From: Marinobacter subterrani
GTDB lineage: Bacteria; Pseudomonadota; Gammaproteobacteria; Pseudomonadales; Oleiphilaceae
DNA length: 64,000 bases
Assembly (NCBI RefSeq): GCF_001045555.1
Contig: NZ_LFBU01000001.1
Coordinates: 2,294,001-2,358,000 of the forward strand
Direction of reading: 5' to 3'
The notes under the pieces are model-generated. The model was not told the origin of the DNA. It made no database searches and saw nothing but the letters and a program-made list of their open reading frames with translations. Below are positions 43,636 through 52,490 of the stretch, piece after piece (the stretch's first letter is position 1; each line of letters opens with the position of its first letter). Position numbers and translations under genes: made by a program.

Positions 43636-44583
43636 TTATTTTTCATTTGATACATAGTCTACGCCGTGAATTTCTCTATAGAGCGCGTTTTTGAACTTAG
43701 ATACATTAGTCAAAGGCACAATAAATACATCGATGTATATCTTCCTTAACTCTGGGTATTTATTTAACTTGTCATCTAGAAGATTTTGTATTTCTTTTGA
43801 TCTGCTAGTAAGCCATTCGCTGAACATCTTCTCTGCTTCGTCTTTATTTTTGGCCTTCTCTTCAATCGTACTAATTTTACTTGATTCGAAAACCAGAAGA
43901 ACGGGGTGCGCCTTGACGCAACCTTTGTACTGTTCAGTGCCCGGGGTGAACGCTTTATAAAGATTCTCGGCATCATCTAATGATGAAAAATTCTCCGAAA
44001 TATTTGATCGAGCAATGAACATCTCATGCCCTAGTTGACCGGAACTATAGTTGTCGTAAAATCTATCCAGTGACTCTAGTGCGTCTTCCATGGCCCCCGC
44101 AGCTCCCTGGTGAATCTTGGACTCCCCTATTAAAATAGCTAATTCATCTTTATAGTCACCAAAAAAAATACCATCACCGCCTTTGACTTGATCGTTCGTA
44201 TTTGTAATAAGAGATAGTTTGTGGCTCACAAGAGGTGTGTGGAGAAATTTTTCTGTTAGAAGATACAAGAGAAGTTCTCCGTACTTACCATCCATATCTG
44301 GATTTGTCTTTCCGAAGAATCTCATCGCCTTTTGGAATGGAACTTTTCCTTCTTTGTGGAAGCTCGCTAGCTGCTTCTTATCAAAAACATAGTGTTCGAT
44401 TGATTCAGCCAGTGACTCGGTTAGAGAAAGCATCTCTTGCTGAGTGCCTGAAAAGTCCAGTGAGAAGAATCGACAAACGGTTTTCTTGTCCTCAAGAACG
44501 GAGTGTACTTTGAAATGATCTTCAATCCATGAATGCTTGCCAGCTACTAGGCTTGGCCAATTAATCGCCTTTAATTTTTCCAT
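43636..44583 (-). CDS. hamA: HamA, Hachiman defence effector (DUF1837)
   Basis: About 315 aa matching DUF1837. The likely nuclease core reads KGGDGIFFGDYKDELAILIG ESKIH, a PD-(D/E)xK-like D...ExK arrangement. Other DUF1837 text: KYGELLLYLLTEKFLHTPLV SHK and AHPVLLVFESSKIST. The start is uncertain: ATG 44583 is used here; a GTG at 44646 would extend it into the attC-like stretch, which looks non-coding. The gene is 5 bp from hamB. In described Hachiman systems HamA cleaves DNA when released by HamB. Confidence 0.88.
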   Translation of the reverse strand: MEKLKAINWPSLVAGKHSWIEDHFKVHSVLEDKKTVCRFFSLDFSGTQQEMLSLTESLAESIEHYVFDKKQLASFHKEGKVPFQKAMRFFGKTNPDMDGKYGELLLYLLTEKFLHTPLVSHKLSLITNTNDQVKGGDGIFFGDYKDELAILIGESKIHQGAAGAMEDALESLDRFYDNYSSGQLGHEMFIARSNISENFSSLDDAENLYKAFTPGTEQYKGCVKAHPVLLVFESSKISTIEEKAKNKDEAEKMFSEWLTSRSKEIQNLLDDKLNKYPELRKIYIDVFIVPLTNVSKFKNALYREIHGVDYVSNEK

Positions 44584-44626
44584 ATTGATCACTTTTATAT
44601 TTATTACTTCCGCCTCATTAGCAGGA

Positions 44627-44707
44627 CAACCTAACACTTTGCTCACCGGAAAATTAATATGAACCTGCGTAGCGGCAGAAAATCCGACAACATGCGTTTG
44701 TTAGGCA
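44627..44707 (-). other. attC-like site between the DarT pair and hamAB
   Basis: Ends are inverted: CCTAACA at 44630-44636 and TGTTAGG at 44699-44705. Read with the genes it begins GCCTAACAAACGC four bases after a stop codon and ends GTGTTAGGTTG. A central CTGC/GCAG hairpin lies between. Length (~80 bp) and end boxes fit an integron attC site; inner L-box pairing is poor. Confidence 0.4.
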
Positions 44708-44709
44708 AC

Positions 44710-45402
44710 TTATACAAGGCTATCTTGAACCCCTATATTTCTTCGCTGATTATCATAATGCTCTTTAGTGAATCTCAGAAAAGACTCAGGCGATTCCAAT
44801 GCACCCTCTAGTAATTCAAGATTAAAAAGGCTTAGGTACAAGGCAACTGCGTGAGCTTGGCAGTTTATTGATTTTTTTGGATTAAACTCAATGTCTGTAA
44901 AACACTGATAACTTTTAACCTCATCTGATAAAGAAACATTCCGGTGAAGGGCATTTATATAAATCCAGTCATAAAAGTATGTGCGAGGAATCAACGGAAA
45001 TTTCTTACCAAAAAACTCAAACCCAACTAAATTTCCAGACTCTTTAAGCCGGATGTCTTTTTTCGCAGCGCGTGAATCTAGGCCAAAGAGATCTTTGTAT
45101 GGCCCTCCTCGTTCAAACACTTTACTCCCCTGGAAAGCGGTTTCGACGGTGAACTCCTTTCCATATTTTCTAGTCTTTATTTTCAAGTTAAAGGCACTTA
45201 AATTAACACCCAGTTCAATTTCGGACTTACTTGATATTTCGAGCACTCTCTTGTAGCCCAATTTATGAACTACAGAATGCAGAGCTTCAATTGACCTTTT
45301 CTTCTGTGATGCGGATAGACCGGGAAACCACTGAAAATCAATTAGCTTTTCAGTGACTCCTACAAACTCTTCGTTTGGAATAAAAAGGGGTCGAACAGCC
45401 AT
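44710..45402 (-). CDS. Partner protein of the DarT-like toxin, not a macrodomain DarG
   Basis: A 230-aa soluble protein: MAVRPLFIPNEEFVGVTEKL, LGVNLSAFNLKIKTRKYGKE, VETAFQGSKVFERGGPYKDL, FPLIPRTYFYDWIYINALHR and FTDIEFNPKKSINCQAHAVA. I recall this as a conserved family (catalogued, I believe, as DUF6977) often found beside DarT-like genes. It shows no macrodomain signature, so it is not the ADP-ribosyl-hydrolase DarG. The start shares one base with the toxin stop (TAATG), so translation is coupled. Its role as antitoxin or accessory is inferred from that. Confidence 0.75.
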   Translation of the reverse strand: MAVRPLFIPNEEFVGVTEKLIDFQWFPGLSASQKKRSIEALHSVVHKLGYKRVLEISSKSEIELGVNLSAFNLKIKTRKYGKEFTVETAFQGSKVFERGGPYKDLFGLDSRAAKKDIRLKESGNLVGFEFFGKKFPLIPRTYFYDWIYINALHRNVSLSDEVKSYQCFTDIEFNPKKSINCQAHAVALYLSLFNLELLEGALESPESFLRFTKEHYDNQRRNIGVQDSLV

Positions 45403-46034
45403 TATTGATACTTCCGCTTGTAAGATCTTGCAGCATAGTATCCTTTATTTTCGGCATGAATTTGTGCCTGCATATCGCCCAACAGCTCTGAATAATTTTT
45501 CTTGGCTTGACGGCTAGGAAACACTACACCTATAAAATCTGACAAATCGATAGAATCAATTACTAAAACTTCTGCCTGTACATCTGTCGGATCATAGATC
45601 TTCAAACACTGATCAGATCTTGATTCATGTCCAGGAATTTCATCATACATACCCTTTAAAGCAGATATTCCGGCTAGATCACTAATCGGTATTCCACTTA
45701 TTCTGGCATCTGCGGCGTTGTGTTTACAGAACAGGCAGTCCTGACTCCATAGGACTCTAGGGTGGATGCCTATTACACACCAATCTCCCCCTTTTTCCCT
45801 TCTGTATTTATAAAACATCTGGCTGTTTGGATGGGCGATAGATAACGAGATCGTATTCGTGTGATTATCCAATCTTAGCTCATCATTAATCCCTGGCGGG
45901 TTTGCTAAGCCCGCAATCCGATCACGTGATAGCAACCCATCCGTCAATATGCTTTCCAAATTTGAGAGCTGCGTAAAATGCAGTAAACAAGGCAACTTTA
46001 GCTCTTTTACATAACTTTCTATTTCAACCGACAT
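45402..46034 (-). CDS. DarT-like ssDNA thymidine ADP-ribosyltransferase (DUF4433)
   Basis: A 210-aa protein. CLLHFTQLSNLESILTDGLL (residues 16-35) matches the NAD-binding start of DarT; SLSIAHPNSQMFYKYR (63-78) takes the place of the PFYF..RSPM region; and DVQAEVLVIDSI carries the presumed catalytic Glu (residue 155). DarT enzymes attach ADP-ribose to thymidine in ssDNA and block replication. ATG 46034 has AGGGA upstream; the longer ORF has no family match there. First gene of a coupled pair upstream of Hachiman. Confidence 0.82.
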   Translation of the reverse strand: MSVEIESYVKELKLPCLLHFTQLSNLESILTDGLLSRDRIAGLANPPGINDELRLDNHTNTISLSIAHPNSQMFYKYRREKGGDWCVIGIHPRVLWSQDCLFCKHNAADARISGIPISDLAGISALKGMYDEIPGHESRSDQCLKIYDPTDVQAEVLVIDSIDLSDFIGVVFPSRQAKKNYSELLGDMQAQIHAENKGYYAARSYKRKYQ

Positions 46035-46420
46035 AAAGATCCCTAGTCGATATTCTATCTGCATAACAGTGATTGGGCTGAGCGCTTCGTTTCCGCATAA
46101 AGTTGACGTCCACAAACCACCTACACGACACTTATCGAAATGTGATTTTTATCTATTTAATCAGTGCTTTAAATAAATACCACCATAACCTTCCTCGTAA
46201 TCATATGACGACTTCATGATCGAAATAACGAAGCTGTCAAAATTCTCCAATCGCGAAGGCCAAGCACAGCTTTTGACGGGAATCGAAACACGAAAAGGCA
46301 AGAAAAAGGCCCAAACAGCTTAGACAGGCTCATCGGTCGTCATCCCTAACTATCGGTGTGTGCGTAGCGTATAGGTACCTACCTTAGCCCAACTTGGCAC
46401 CGAATTCCTGTTGAGGTTAC
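46035..46420. other. AT-rich intergenic region upstream of the defence genes
   Basis: This holds the likely promoter of the DarT pair (reverse strand). A 35-codon forward ORF from 46217 (MIEITKLSKFSNREGQAQLL) lies here but has no known relatives to me and may be chance. It marks the edge between the AT-rich island and GC-rich core DNA. Confidence 0.4.
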
Positions 46421-46464
46421 AAAAAAACAAAAACTCTGCGCCAAGCATCGCTCAGCGCAGAGTT
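46421..46464 (-). terminator. Rho-independent terminator of the urt operon
   Basis: AACTCTGCGC and GCGCAGAGTT form a 10-bp stem with a 13-nt loop; on the reverse strand it is followed by TTTTGTTTTTTTG. It lies 50 bp below the urtE stop codon. Confidence 0.92.
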
Positions 46465-46514
46465 CTGAAAGATAAGTCTTTTAGTCTTGTCAGGACAGGA
46501 GAGTACCTACGCGG

Positions 46515-47213
46515 TTACACAGTCAGGTGCTTTTTGATCAACTCATCCGTCAACCCAGCAATCTCATCCTCAGCAACCCTCCTCCCCCGATCCAGAATCG
46601 CAAACCGATCCGCATACTTCCGCGCAAACGGCAGCTTCTGCTCAACCAGCAGCACTGTAAGCCCATCCTCTTCGATGAGTCGTCGAATAACCTCCCCAAT
46701 CTGCGCCACAATATTCGGCTGAATCCCCTCACCCGGCTCATCCAGAATCAGCAACCTGGGCTCGATCACCAGCGCCCGCCCAATGGCCAGCTGCTGTTGC
46801 TGACCACCCGAGAGGTCACCGCCTCTGCGGTGCCGCATTTCCTTCAGCACCGGGAACAGCTCATACACCCGCTCGGGAATTTTCTTGCTGCCGTCCTTGC
46901 GTACGGCCAGGCCGGTGCGAAGGTTTTCTTCCACGGTCAGCAGGGGGAAGATCTGCCTGCCCTGGGGCACGTAGCCGATGCCCAGTCTTGAGCGGTCTTC
47001 AATTTTCTTCTTGGTGAGCTCCACGTCGCCGGCGAATTCGATGCTGCCGCTCTTGGTGGTTTCCTCGCCCATGATGCATTTCATCAGGGTGGTTTTGCCC
47101 ACGCCGTTGCGGCCCATCACGCAGGTGCACTGGCCCTGGGGTACATCCAGGGCCAGATCCCAGAGGGTGTGGCTTTCGCCGTAAAACTGGTTGAGCTTCT
47201 GGATCTTCAGCAT
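46515..47213 (-). CDS. urtE: UrtE, urea ABC transporter ATPase
   Basis: A 232-aa LivF-type ATPase. Walker A is MGRNGVGKTTLMKC, the ABC signature is LSGGQQQQLAIGRAL, and Walker B is LLILDEPGEGIQPNI. The GEGIQPN text is typical of UrtE. It energises urea import at the cytoplasmic face with UrtD. The start ATG overlaps the UrtD stop by one base (TAATG). It is the last gene of the operon, followed by a terminator at 46421. Confidence 0.95.
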   Translation of the reverse strand: MLKIQKLNQFYGESHTLWDLALDVPQGQCTCVMGRNGVGKTTLMKCIMGEETTKSGSIEFAGDVELTKKKIEDRSRLGIGYVPQGRQIFPLLTVEENLRTGLAVRKDGSKKIPERVYELFPVLKEMRHRRGGDLSGGQQQQLAIGRALVIEPRLLILDEPGEGIQPNIVAQIGEVIRRLIEEDGLTVLLVEQKLPFARKYADRFAILDRGRRVAEDEIAGLTDELIKKHLTV

Positions 47214-48037
47214 TACGCCTCCTCCCCCAGGTAAACCTTGATCACTTCCGGGTCGTTGGAGACCTGGTCCATGGTGCCTTCGGCCAGCACGCTGCCCTGG
47301 TGCAGCACGGTCACTTGGCGGGCGATGGAGCGCACGAAGCCCATGTCGTGTTCCACCACCACAACCGACTGCTTGCCAGCCAGGCTGGTGAGCAGTTCCG
47401 CGGTTCGCTCCATTTCCTGCTCGGTCATGCCGGCTACCGGTTCGTCCACCAGCAGCAGTCGGGGTTTCTGCATCAGCAGCATGCCGATTTCCAGCCACTG
47501 TTTCTGGCCGTGGGAGAGAATTCCGGCGAGGCGGTCCCGCAGGTCCTTCAGGCCGATCATTTCCAGCACTTCGTCGATGCGGTCGCGGTATTCGGGTTTC
47601 ATGATGGCGGTGAGCGTGGGGAATACCCGCTTGTCCGCCGCCATGGCCAGTTCCAGGTTTTCGAACACCGTGAGGGCTTCGAACACCGTGGGTTTCTGGA
47701 ACTTGCGGCCGATGCCCAGGGAGGCGATGTCCGGCTCGTTCATGGTGAGCAGGTTGTGGCGGCTGCCGAACCACACGGAGCCGGTATCCGGCCGGGTTTT
47801 ACCGGTGATTATGTCCATCATGGTGGTTTTGCCCGCACCGTTGGGGCCGATGATGCAGCGCAGCTCACCGTCGTCGATGGTGAGGTTGAGGTTGTTGATG
47901 GCCTTGAAGCCGTCAAAGCTCACGTTCACGTCTTCCAGGTACAGGATCGGGCCGTGGCGCACATCCACCGGCGATTGCACCTGGGTAAGAAACTCAAATA
48001 CATGCTCGCGGTCGGCCAGTTCCTGAAAAATGCTCAT
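47213..48037 (-). CDS. urtD: UrtD, urea ABC transporter ATPase
   Basis: A 274-aa LivG-type ATPase with Walker A IIGPNGAGKTTMMDI, signature ILSHGQKQWLEIGMLLMQ (LSHGQ form, typical of UrtD) and Walker B LLLVDEPVAGMTEQEME. The first ~30 residues extend beyond the ABC core, as in other UrtD proteins. The start overlaps the UrtC stop as ATGA. Partner of UrtE. Confidence 0.95.
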   Translation of the reverse strand: MSIFQELADREHVFEFLTQVQSPVDVRHGPILYLEDVNVSFDGFKAINNLNLTIDDGELRCIIGPNGAGKTTMMDIITGKTRPDTGSVWFGSRHNLLTMNEPDIASLGIGRKFQKPTVFEALTVFENLELAMAADKRVFPTLTAIMKPEYRDRIDEVLEMIGLKDLRDRLAGILSHGQKQWLEIGMLLMQKPRLLLVDEPVAGMTEQEMERTAELLTSLAGKQSVVVVEHDMGFVRSIARQVTVLHQGSVLAEGTMDQVSNDPEVIKVYLGEEA

Positions 48038-49173
48038 GCGGTGGCCTCCTGCCCGGTGGGTGTGTCGTCATCGGGTTGGGCTCGGCGGCGTTTCTGCAAC
48101 AACCCGGCAATGCCCTTGGGCAGGAACACGGTGACCAGCACAAACAGGCCGCCGAGGGCGAACAGCCAGGCGTCCGGCATGATGCCGGTGAACACGGTTT
48201 TGGCGTAGTTCACCAGGATGGCACCGATCACCGCGCCATAGAGGGTCGCGCGGCCACCCAGGGCTACCCACACCACGATCTCGATGGAGAACAGCGGCGA
48301 GAATTCACTGGGGTTGATGATTCCTACTTGAGGCACGTACAGCGCCCCGGCCACGCCCGCCAGCATGGCGGAGACCACAAACACGAACAGCTGCACCCGC
48401 TCCACCCGGTAACCCAGGAAGCGGGTACGGGCCTCAGCATCCCGGCAGGCCACACTCACCCGGCCCAGCTTGCTGGTCACGATGCCCCGGCAGATCACGT
48501 AGCCGAAGGCCAGGGCGATTCCGGTGGCGATAAACAGCCCGAGGCGGGTAGCGTCGGTGCGCAGGTTGAAGCCGAGAATGTCCTTGAAGTCGGTGAGGCC
48601 GTTGTTGCCGCCAAAGCCCATCTCGTTGCGGAAGAAGGCCAGCATCAACGCAAAAGTCAGCGCCTGAGTGATGATGGAGAGATACACCCCGGTTACCCGC
48701 GAGCGGAAGGCCAGGAAGCCGAACACCAGCGCCAGCAGGCCCGGGGCCAGCAGCACCATGAGGAAGGCAAACCAGGCCATGTCGAAGCCGTGCCAGTACC
48801 AGGGCAGCGTGTCCCAGTTCAGGAACACCATGAAGTCCGGCAGGATCGGGTCACCGTACACGCCCCGGTCGCCAATCTGGCGCATCAGGTACATGCCCAT
48901 GGCGTAGCCACCGAGGGCAAAGAAGGCGCCATGGCCCAGGCTGAGGATGCCGAGGTAACCCCACACCAGATCCACAGCCACCGCCAGCAGGGCGTAGCAC
49001 AGGTATTTGCCCAGCAGGGTGACGGTGTAGGAACTCACGTACAGGGCGCTGTCCTGGGGCACGAACAGGTGCAACGCGCTGACGATGATCAGGGCGGCAA
49101 ACAGCACGCCCAGGAAGATTTGAGTGGAACGCTCCTGAAACGGCCGGAGCAGCCAGTTCTGTGATACCGCCAT
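48034..49173 (-). CDS. urtC: UrtC, urea ABC transporter permease
   Basis: A 379-aa LivM-type permease with about ten membrane helices. UrtC text: LAVAVDLVWGYLGILSLGHG AFFALGGYAMGMYLM and NNGLTDFKDILGF. The C-terminal part carries PSEFSPLFSIEIVVWVALGG RATLYGA, shared by branched-chain-amino-acid/urea permeases. It starts 3 bp after the urtB stop codon. It forms the membrane channel with UrtB. Confidence 0.95.
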   Translation of the reverse strand: MAVSQNWLLRPFQERSTQIFLGVLFAALIIVSALHLFVPQDSALYVSSYTVTLLGKYLCYALLAVAVDLVWGYLGILSLGHGAFFALGGYAMGMYLMRQIGDRGVYGDPILPDFMVFLNWDTLPWYWHGFDMAWFAFLMVLLAPGLLALVFGFLAFRSRVTGVYLSIITQALTFALMLAFFRNEMGFGGNNGLTDFKDILGFNLRTDATRLGLFIATGIALAFGYVICRGIVTSKLGRVSVACRDAEARTRFLGYRVERVQLFVFVVSAMLAGVAGALYVPQVGIINPSEFSPLFSIEIVVWVALGGRATLYGAVIGAILVNYAKTVFTGIMPDAWLFALGGLFVLVTVFLPKGIAGLLQKRRRAQPDDDTPTGQEATA

Positions 49174-49176
49174 AAC

Positions 49177-50781
49177 TCAGCCCTCCGCCGCTCGGCCTTT
49201 CTGGGGGAAGAGCCCCTTCGGCCGTTTCTGAATGAACAGGATGATGATCACCAGCACAATGATTTTCGCGAGCACGGCGCCGGCCCAGGGTTCCAGCAGC
49301 TGGTTGATGGTTCCGAGGGAGAGGCCCGCCAGCAGGGTGCCCCAGAGGTTGCCCACGCCACCGAACACCACCACCATGAAGGAATCGATGATGTAGTTCT
49401 GGCCCAGATTGGGGCCCACGTTGGTGATCTGGGAGAGCGCGACACCGGCCAGGCCGGCCACACCGGAGCCCAGGCCGAAGGTCATGATGTCCACTTTGGT
49501 GGCCTTGATGCCCATGGAACGGGCCATGGCACGGTTCTGGGTTACAGCGCGCACTTCCAGGCCCAGGCGGGTCTTGCGCATGATCAGCATGAGGCCGGCG
49601 AACACCACCAGGGCGAAGCCGATCACGTACATGCGGTTGAGCGTTAATGAGAGTGCCTCGTTGATCATCACCGAGCCGCTCATCCACTCCGGGGTAATCA
49701 CGGTGCGGTTCAGCGGTGAAATCACGGTGCGCACCAGTTGCTGCAGGATCAGGCTCACGCCGAAGGTGGCCAGCAGGGTTTCCAGCGGGCGGCCTTTGAG
49801 GTGCTGGATCACGGTGCGCTCAATGGCAATGCCCGCCAGCGCCGCCACCAGGAAGCCGGCGGGTATGGAGAGAACCAGCGCCAGGCCGGGCTGGCCCGGC
49901 AACAGTTGCTGCATGCCCCAGGTGGTGTAGGCGCCGAGCATGATCAGCTCGCCGTGGGCCATGTTGATCACGCCCATCACGCCAAAGGTGATGGCCAGGC
50001 CAATGGCGGCGAGTACCAGCACCGAGCCCAGGGAGAGCCCGAAATACAGGGTCTCGGCGGCGCGATTGAGTTTGAGTTTCTGGTCGATGCGCTCCATGGC
50101 GGCTTCAGCGGCGGCGACCAGTTCCGGGTTGTCGCTGCGCATGGCGGTCAGCAGCGCGGCCCGGGCCTGGCTGTTCAGGCTGCCGGAAAGGGTCGCCACG
50201 GCGGCCACATCGCCCTGCTCTTCCACCCGGTAGATGGCCAGGGCCTCAATAAGATCGGCCTGTACCGATTCGCTCTGCTCGGCGTCAATCAGTTCCGGCA
50301 GGCGCTCGGCCAGGGTGTCGTCCACGCTGCCTTTGAGGGCGCGGGCGGCGGTGAGTCGGTTGTCTTCGTCGGGGCTTTTCAGGTCGATCACCGAGAGGAT
50401 GCTTTCCAGCTCGGTGCGCAGGGCGTTGTTCACCCGGATGGTGTCCAGGTCCCGGCGGGAGATTTCACCCAGGTTTTCCCGGGTCAGGGCATTTTCCACG
50501 GTCCAGTCCCGGCCGCGGTTTTCCAGGATAACGATGAACTGACCACTGGCCTCGATGCGGCCGAGTTTGTTGGCGGCAAAGGATTCCAGCCAGTAGCGGG
50601 CGCGTTCATCGCCGCTGTCGGCGATACGGTTGACCACCTGTCGCTTTTCCGCAAAGGAGGCGTCGGCCAGCGTGGTGAGCAGTTGCTGTGCTTCTGAATC
50701 CGCCACCTGGGCCGAAGCCACGGCTGGCCAGAGCAGGCAACAGATAAGCAGAAGCTGGCTGAGCGATCGGCTGATGCCCAT
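49177..50781 (-). CDS. urtB: UrtB, urea ABC transporter permease with N-terminal periplasmic domain
   Basis: A 534-aa protein, the long UrtB form seen in proteobacteria. A signal peptide (LLLICCLLWPAVASAQ) is followed by a ~240-residue helical, HEAT-like periplasmic domain. The LivH-type permease fills the C-terminal half (LGLAITFGVMGVINMAHGEL IMLGAYTTW; GLEVRAVTQNRAMARSMGIK). ATG 50781 is used, with GGA nine bases upstream and the signal peptide at once after it; an upstream start lacks these. A strong hairpin lies between it and urtA. Confidence 0.93.
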   Translation of the reverse strand: MGISRSLSQLLLICCLLWPAVASAQVADSEAQQLLTTLADASFAEKRQVVNRIADSGDERARYWLESFAANKLGRIEASGQFIVILENRGRDWTVENALTRENLGEISRRDLDTIRVNNALRTELESILSVIDLKSPDEDNRLTAARALKGSVDDTLAERLPELIDAEQSESVQADLIEALAIYRVEEQGDVAAVATLSGSLNSQARAALLTAMRSDNPELVAAAEAAMERIDQKLKLNRAAETLYFGLSLGSVLVLAAIGLAITFGVMGVINMAHGELIMLGAYTTWGMQQLLPGQPGLALVLSIPAGFLVAALAGIAIERTVIQHLKGRPLETLLATFGVSLILQQLVRTVISPLNRTVITPEWMSGSVMINEALSLTLNRMYVIGFALVVFAGLMLIMRKTRLGLEVRAVTQNRAMARSMGIKATKVDIMTFGLGSGVAGLAGVALSQITNVGPNLGQNYIIDSFMVVVFGGVGNLWGTLLAGLSLGTINQLLEPWAGAVLAKIIVLVIIILFIQKRPKGLFPQKGRAAEG

Positions 50782-50826
50782 GGGTGCGTCCTGTCCTTGA
50801 GAGTGAATGTGGAGCTGGTTCACGAG

Positions 50827-50850
50827 GGGGCGGGGAACTGGCCCCGCCCC
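50827..50850 (-). promoter_or_regulatory. GC-rich hairpin between urtA and urtB
   Basis: GGGGCGGGG and CCCCGCCCC form a 9-bp stem with a 6-nt loop, 17 bp below the urtA stop. With no T-run it is more likely an mRNA-stabilising or partial-attenuation element that keeps the binding protein in excess over the permeases. Confidence 0.6.
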
Positions 50851-50867
50851 GCACGCTCACGATGGTG

Positions 50868-52166
50868 TTACTCGGAAGCCACTTTCGCAGCGCCGCCACA
50901 GGTGCCGGCAACCACGTTGAAGTTTCCGCAGAACAGCGGCTTGCGCCAGTCACTGATCAGGTCTTTGGAACCCGGCAGGAAGTCAGACCAGGCATCGCCG
51001 GCTACGGTGGACGGGGTTTCCCAGACCACGGAGAACTGGCCGTTGTCCTGGATCTCGCCGATCAGCACCGGCTTGGTGATGTGGTGGTTGGGCATCATGG
51101 TGGCGAAGCCGCCGGTGAGGTTGGGCACGCTCACGCCGATGATGGCGTCTTTCACCGCGTCCACGTCGGTGGTGCCGGCTTTCTTCACCGCTTCCACGTA
51201 CATGTTGAAGCCGATGTAGTGGGCTTCCATCGGGTCGTTGGTAACGGCGTCTTCCTTGCCGGTGTATTCAACCCAGGCGTCGATGAAGTCGTAGTTGGCG
51301 TCGCTTTCCACGCTCATGAAATAGTTCCAGGCGGCCAGGTGGCCCACCAGCGGCGCGGTGTCGATACCGGAGAGTTCCTGTTCACCCACGGAGAAGGCCA
51401 CCACCGGGATGTCGGCAGCGTCGATGCCCTGGTTGGCCAGTTCCCGGTAGAAGGGCACGTTGGCATCGCCATTGATGGTGGAAACCACGGCGGTTTTCTT
51501 GCCGGCGCTGCCGAACTGTTTGATGTCGGAGACGATGGACTGCCAGTTGGAGTGACCAAACGGCGTGTAGTTGATCATGATGTCTTCGGCGGCCACGCCC
51601 TTATCCTTGAGATAGGTCTCGAGGATCTTGTTGGTGGTGCGCGGGTAGACGTAATCGGTGCCCGCCAGCACCCAGCGCTCCACGCCGATGTTGTTCATCA
51701 GGTAGTTAACCGCAGGAATCGCCTGCTGGTTGGGTGCGGCGCCGGTGTAGAAGACGTTTTCCGAGGATTCCTCACCCTCGTACTGTACCGGGTAAAACAG
51801 CAGGCCATTCAGCTCTTCCACCACCGGCAGCACGGACTTGCGGGACACCGAGGTCCAGTTGCCGAATATGACGTCCACTTTTTCCTGGGCCAGCAGCTCC
51901 CGGGCTTTTTCCGCGAACAGCGGCCAGTTGGACGCGGGGTCCACCACTACCGGCTCCAACTGGCGGCCGAGGATGCCGCCGGCGGCGTTCTGCTTCTCGA
52001 TTAGCATCAGCATGGTGTCTTTCAGGGTGGACTCACTGATCGCCATGGTGCCGGACAGGGAATGCAGGATGCCCACCTTGATGGGGTCTTCCGCGGCAAC
52101 GGAATTGAAAGAGATGGAGAGAGCGAGTGCAGAGAGGCCCAGTTTCACGTGTTTTTTGAGGTTCAT
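50868..52166 (-). CDS. urtA: UrtA, urea-binding periplasmic protein
   Basis: A 432-aa Peripla_BP_5 protein with a signal peptide (LKKHVKLGLSALALSISFNS VAA). Family text: DPIKVGILHSLSGTMAISES, QLEPVVVDPASNWPLFAEKA, VIFGNWTSVSRKSVLPVVEE, LFYPVQYEGEESSENVFYTG. These are hallmarks of the UrtA/FmdD group. ATG 52166 has AAAGGA upstream; a 21-codon extension has no signal-peptide sense. It is the first gene of urtABCDE, divergent from allophanate hydrolase. Confidence 0.95.
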   Translation of the reverse strand: MNLKKHVKLGLSALALSISFNSVAAEDPIKVGILHSLSGTMAISESTLKDTMLMLIEKQNAAGGILGRQLEPVVVDPASNWPLFAEKARELLAQEKVDVIFGNWTSVSRKSVLPVVEELNGLLFYPVQYEGEESSENVFYTGAAPNQQAIPAVNYLMNNIGVERWVLAGTDYVYPRTTNKILETYLKDKGVAAEDIMINYTPFGHSNWQSIVSDIKQFGSAGKKTAVVSTINGDANVPFYRELANQGIDAADIPVVAFSVGEQELSGIDTAPLVGHLAAWNYFMSVESDANYDFIDAWVEYTGKEDAVTNDPMEAHYIGFNMYVEAVKKAGTTDVDAVKDAIIGVSVPNLTGGFATMMPNHHITKPVLIGEIQDNGQFSVVWETPSTVAGDAWSDFLPGSKDLISDWRKPLFCGNFNVVAGTCGGAAKVASE

Positions 52167-52291
52167 GTTGCGCGTCCTTTTCTTGAGTCGGGTCTTGGAT
52201 TGAAGCTTGCAGTTCGTCATGAAACGCACCAGGGCCTCTGCATCTGCTGTTCCACATTCCCTATATATCCCGCCAAAACAGTTAGTTATCT

Positions 52292-52301
52292 AGTATACAA
52301 G
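52292..52301. promoter_or_regulatory. Candidate GntR-type operator, site 1
   Basis: AGTATACAAG, about 125 bp upstream of urtA in the divergent promoter region. It contains the GTATAC palindrome common to GntR/FCD regulator sites and matches site 2 in nine of ten bases. The FCD regulator at 58592 is the obvious candidate. Confidence 0.45.
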
Positions 52302-52490
52302 CCGGCCGAGCACCATCAGGCACACCATAACCAGCTCCCAAACCCCTGTTTTCCGGTTCAGTTTTGGTGCGCCCGCACCGGCGCTGGGCAGGCGCCAAGG
52401 CCAGGCTTTTATCCGATAAAACCCTAACCAACTGTTTTTACTCGCTTATCAAGAAATTTCCGCAAATGGCACAGGCATTGCCATTCCACA

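Noticed and set aside
48076..49164. 362-aa forward frame over urtC
   Set aside because: Antisense shadow; no membrane or domain signal, while the reverse strand is a clear permease.
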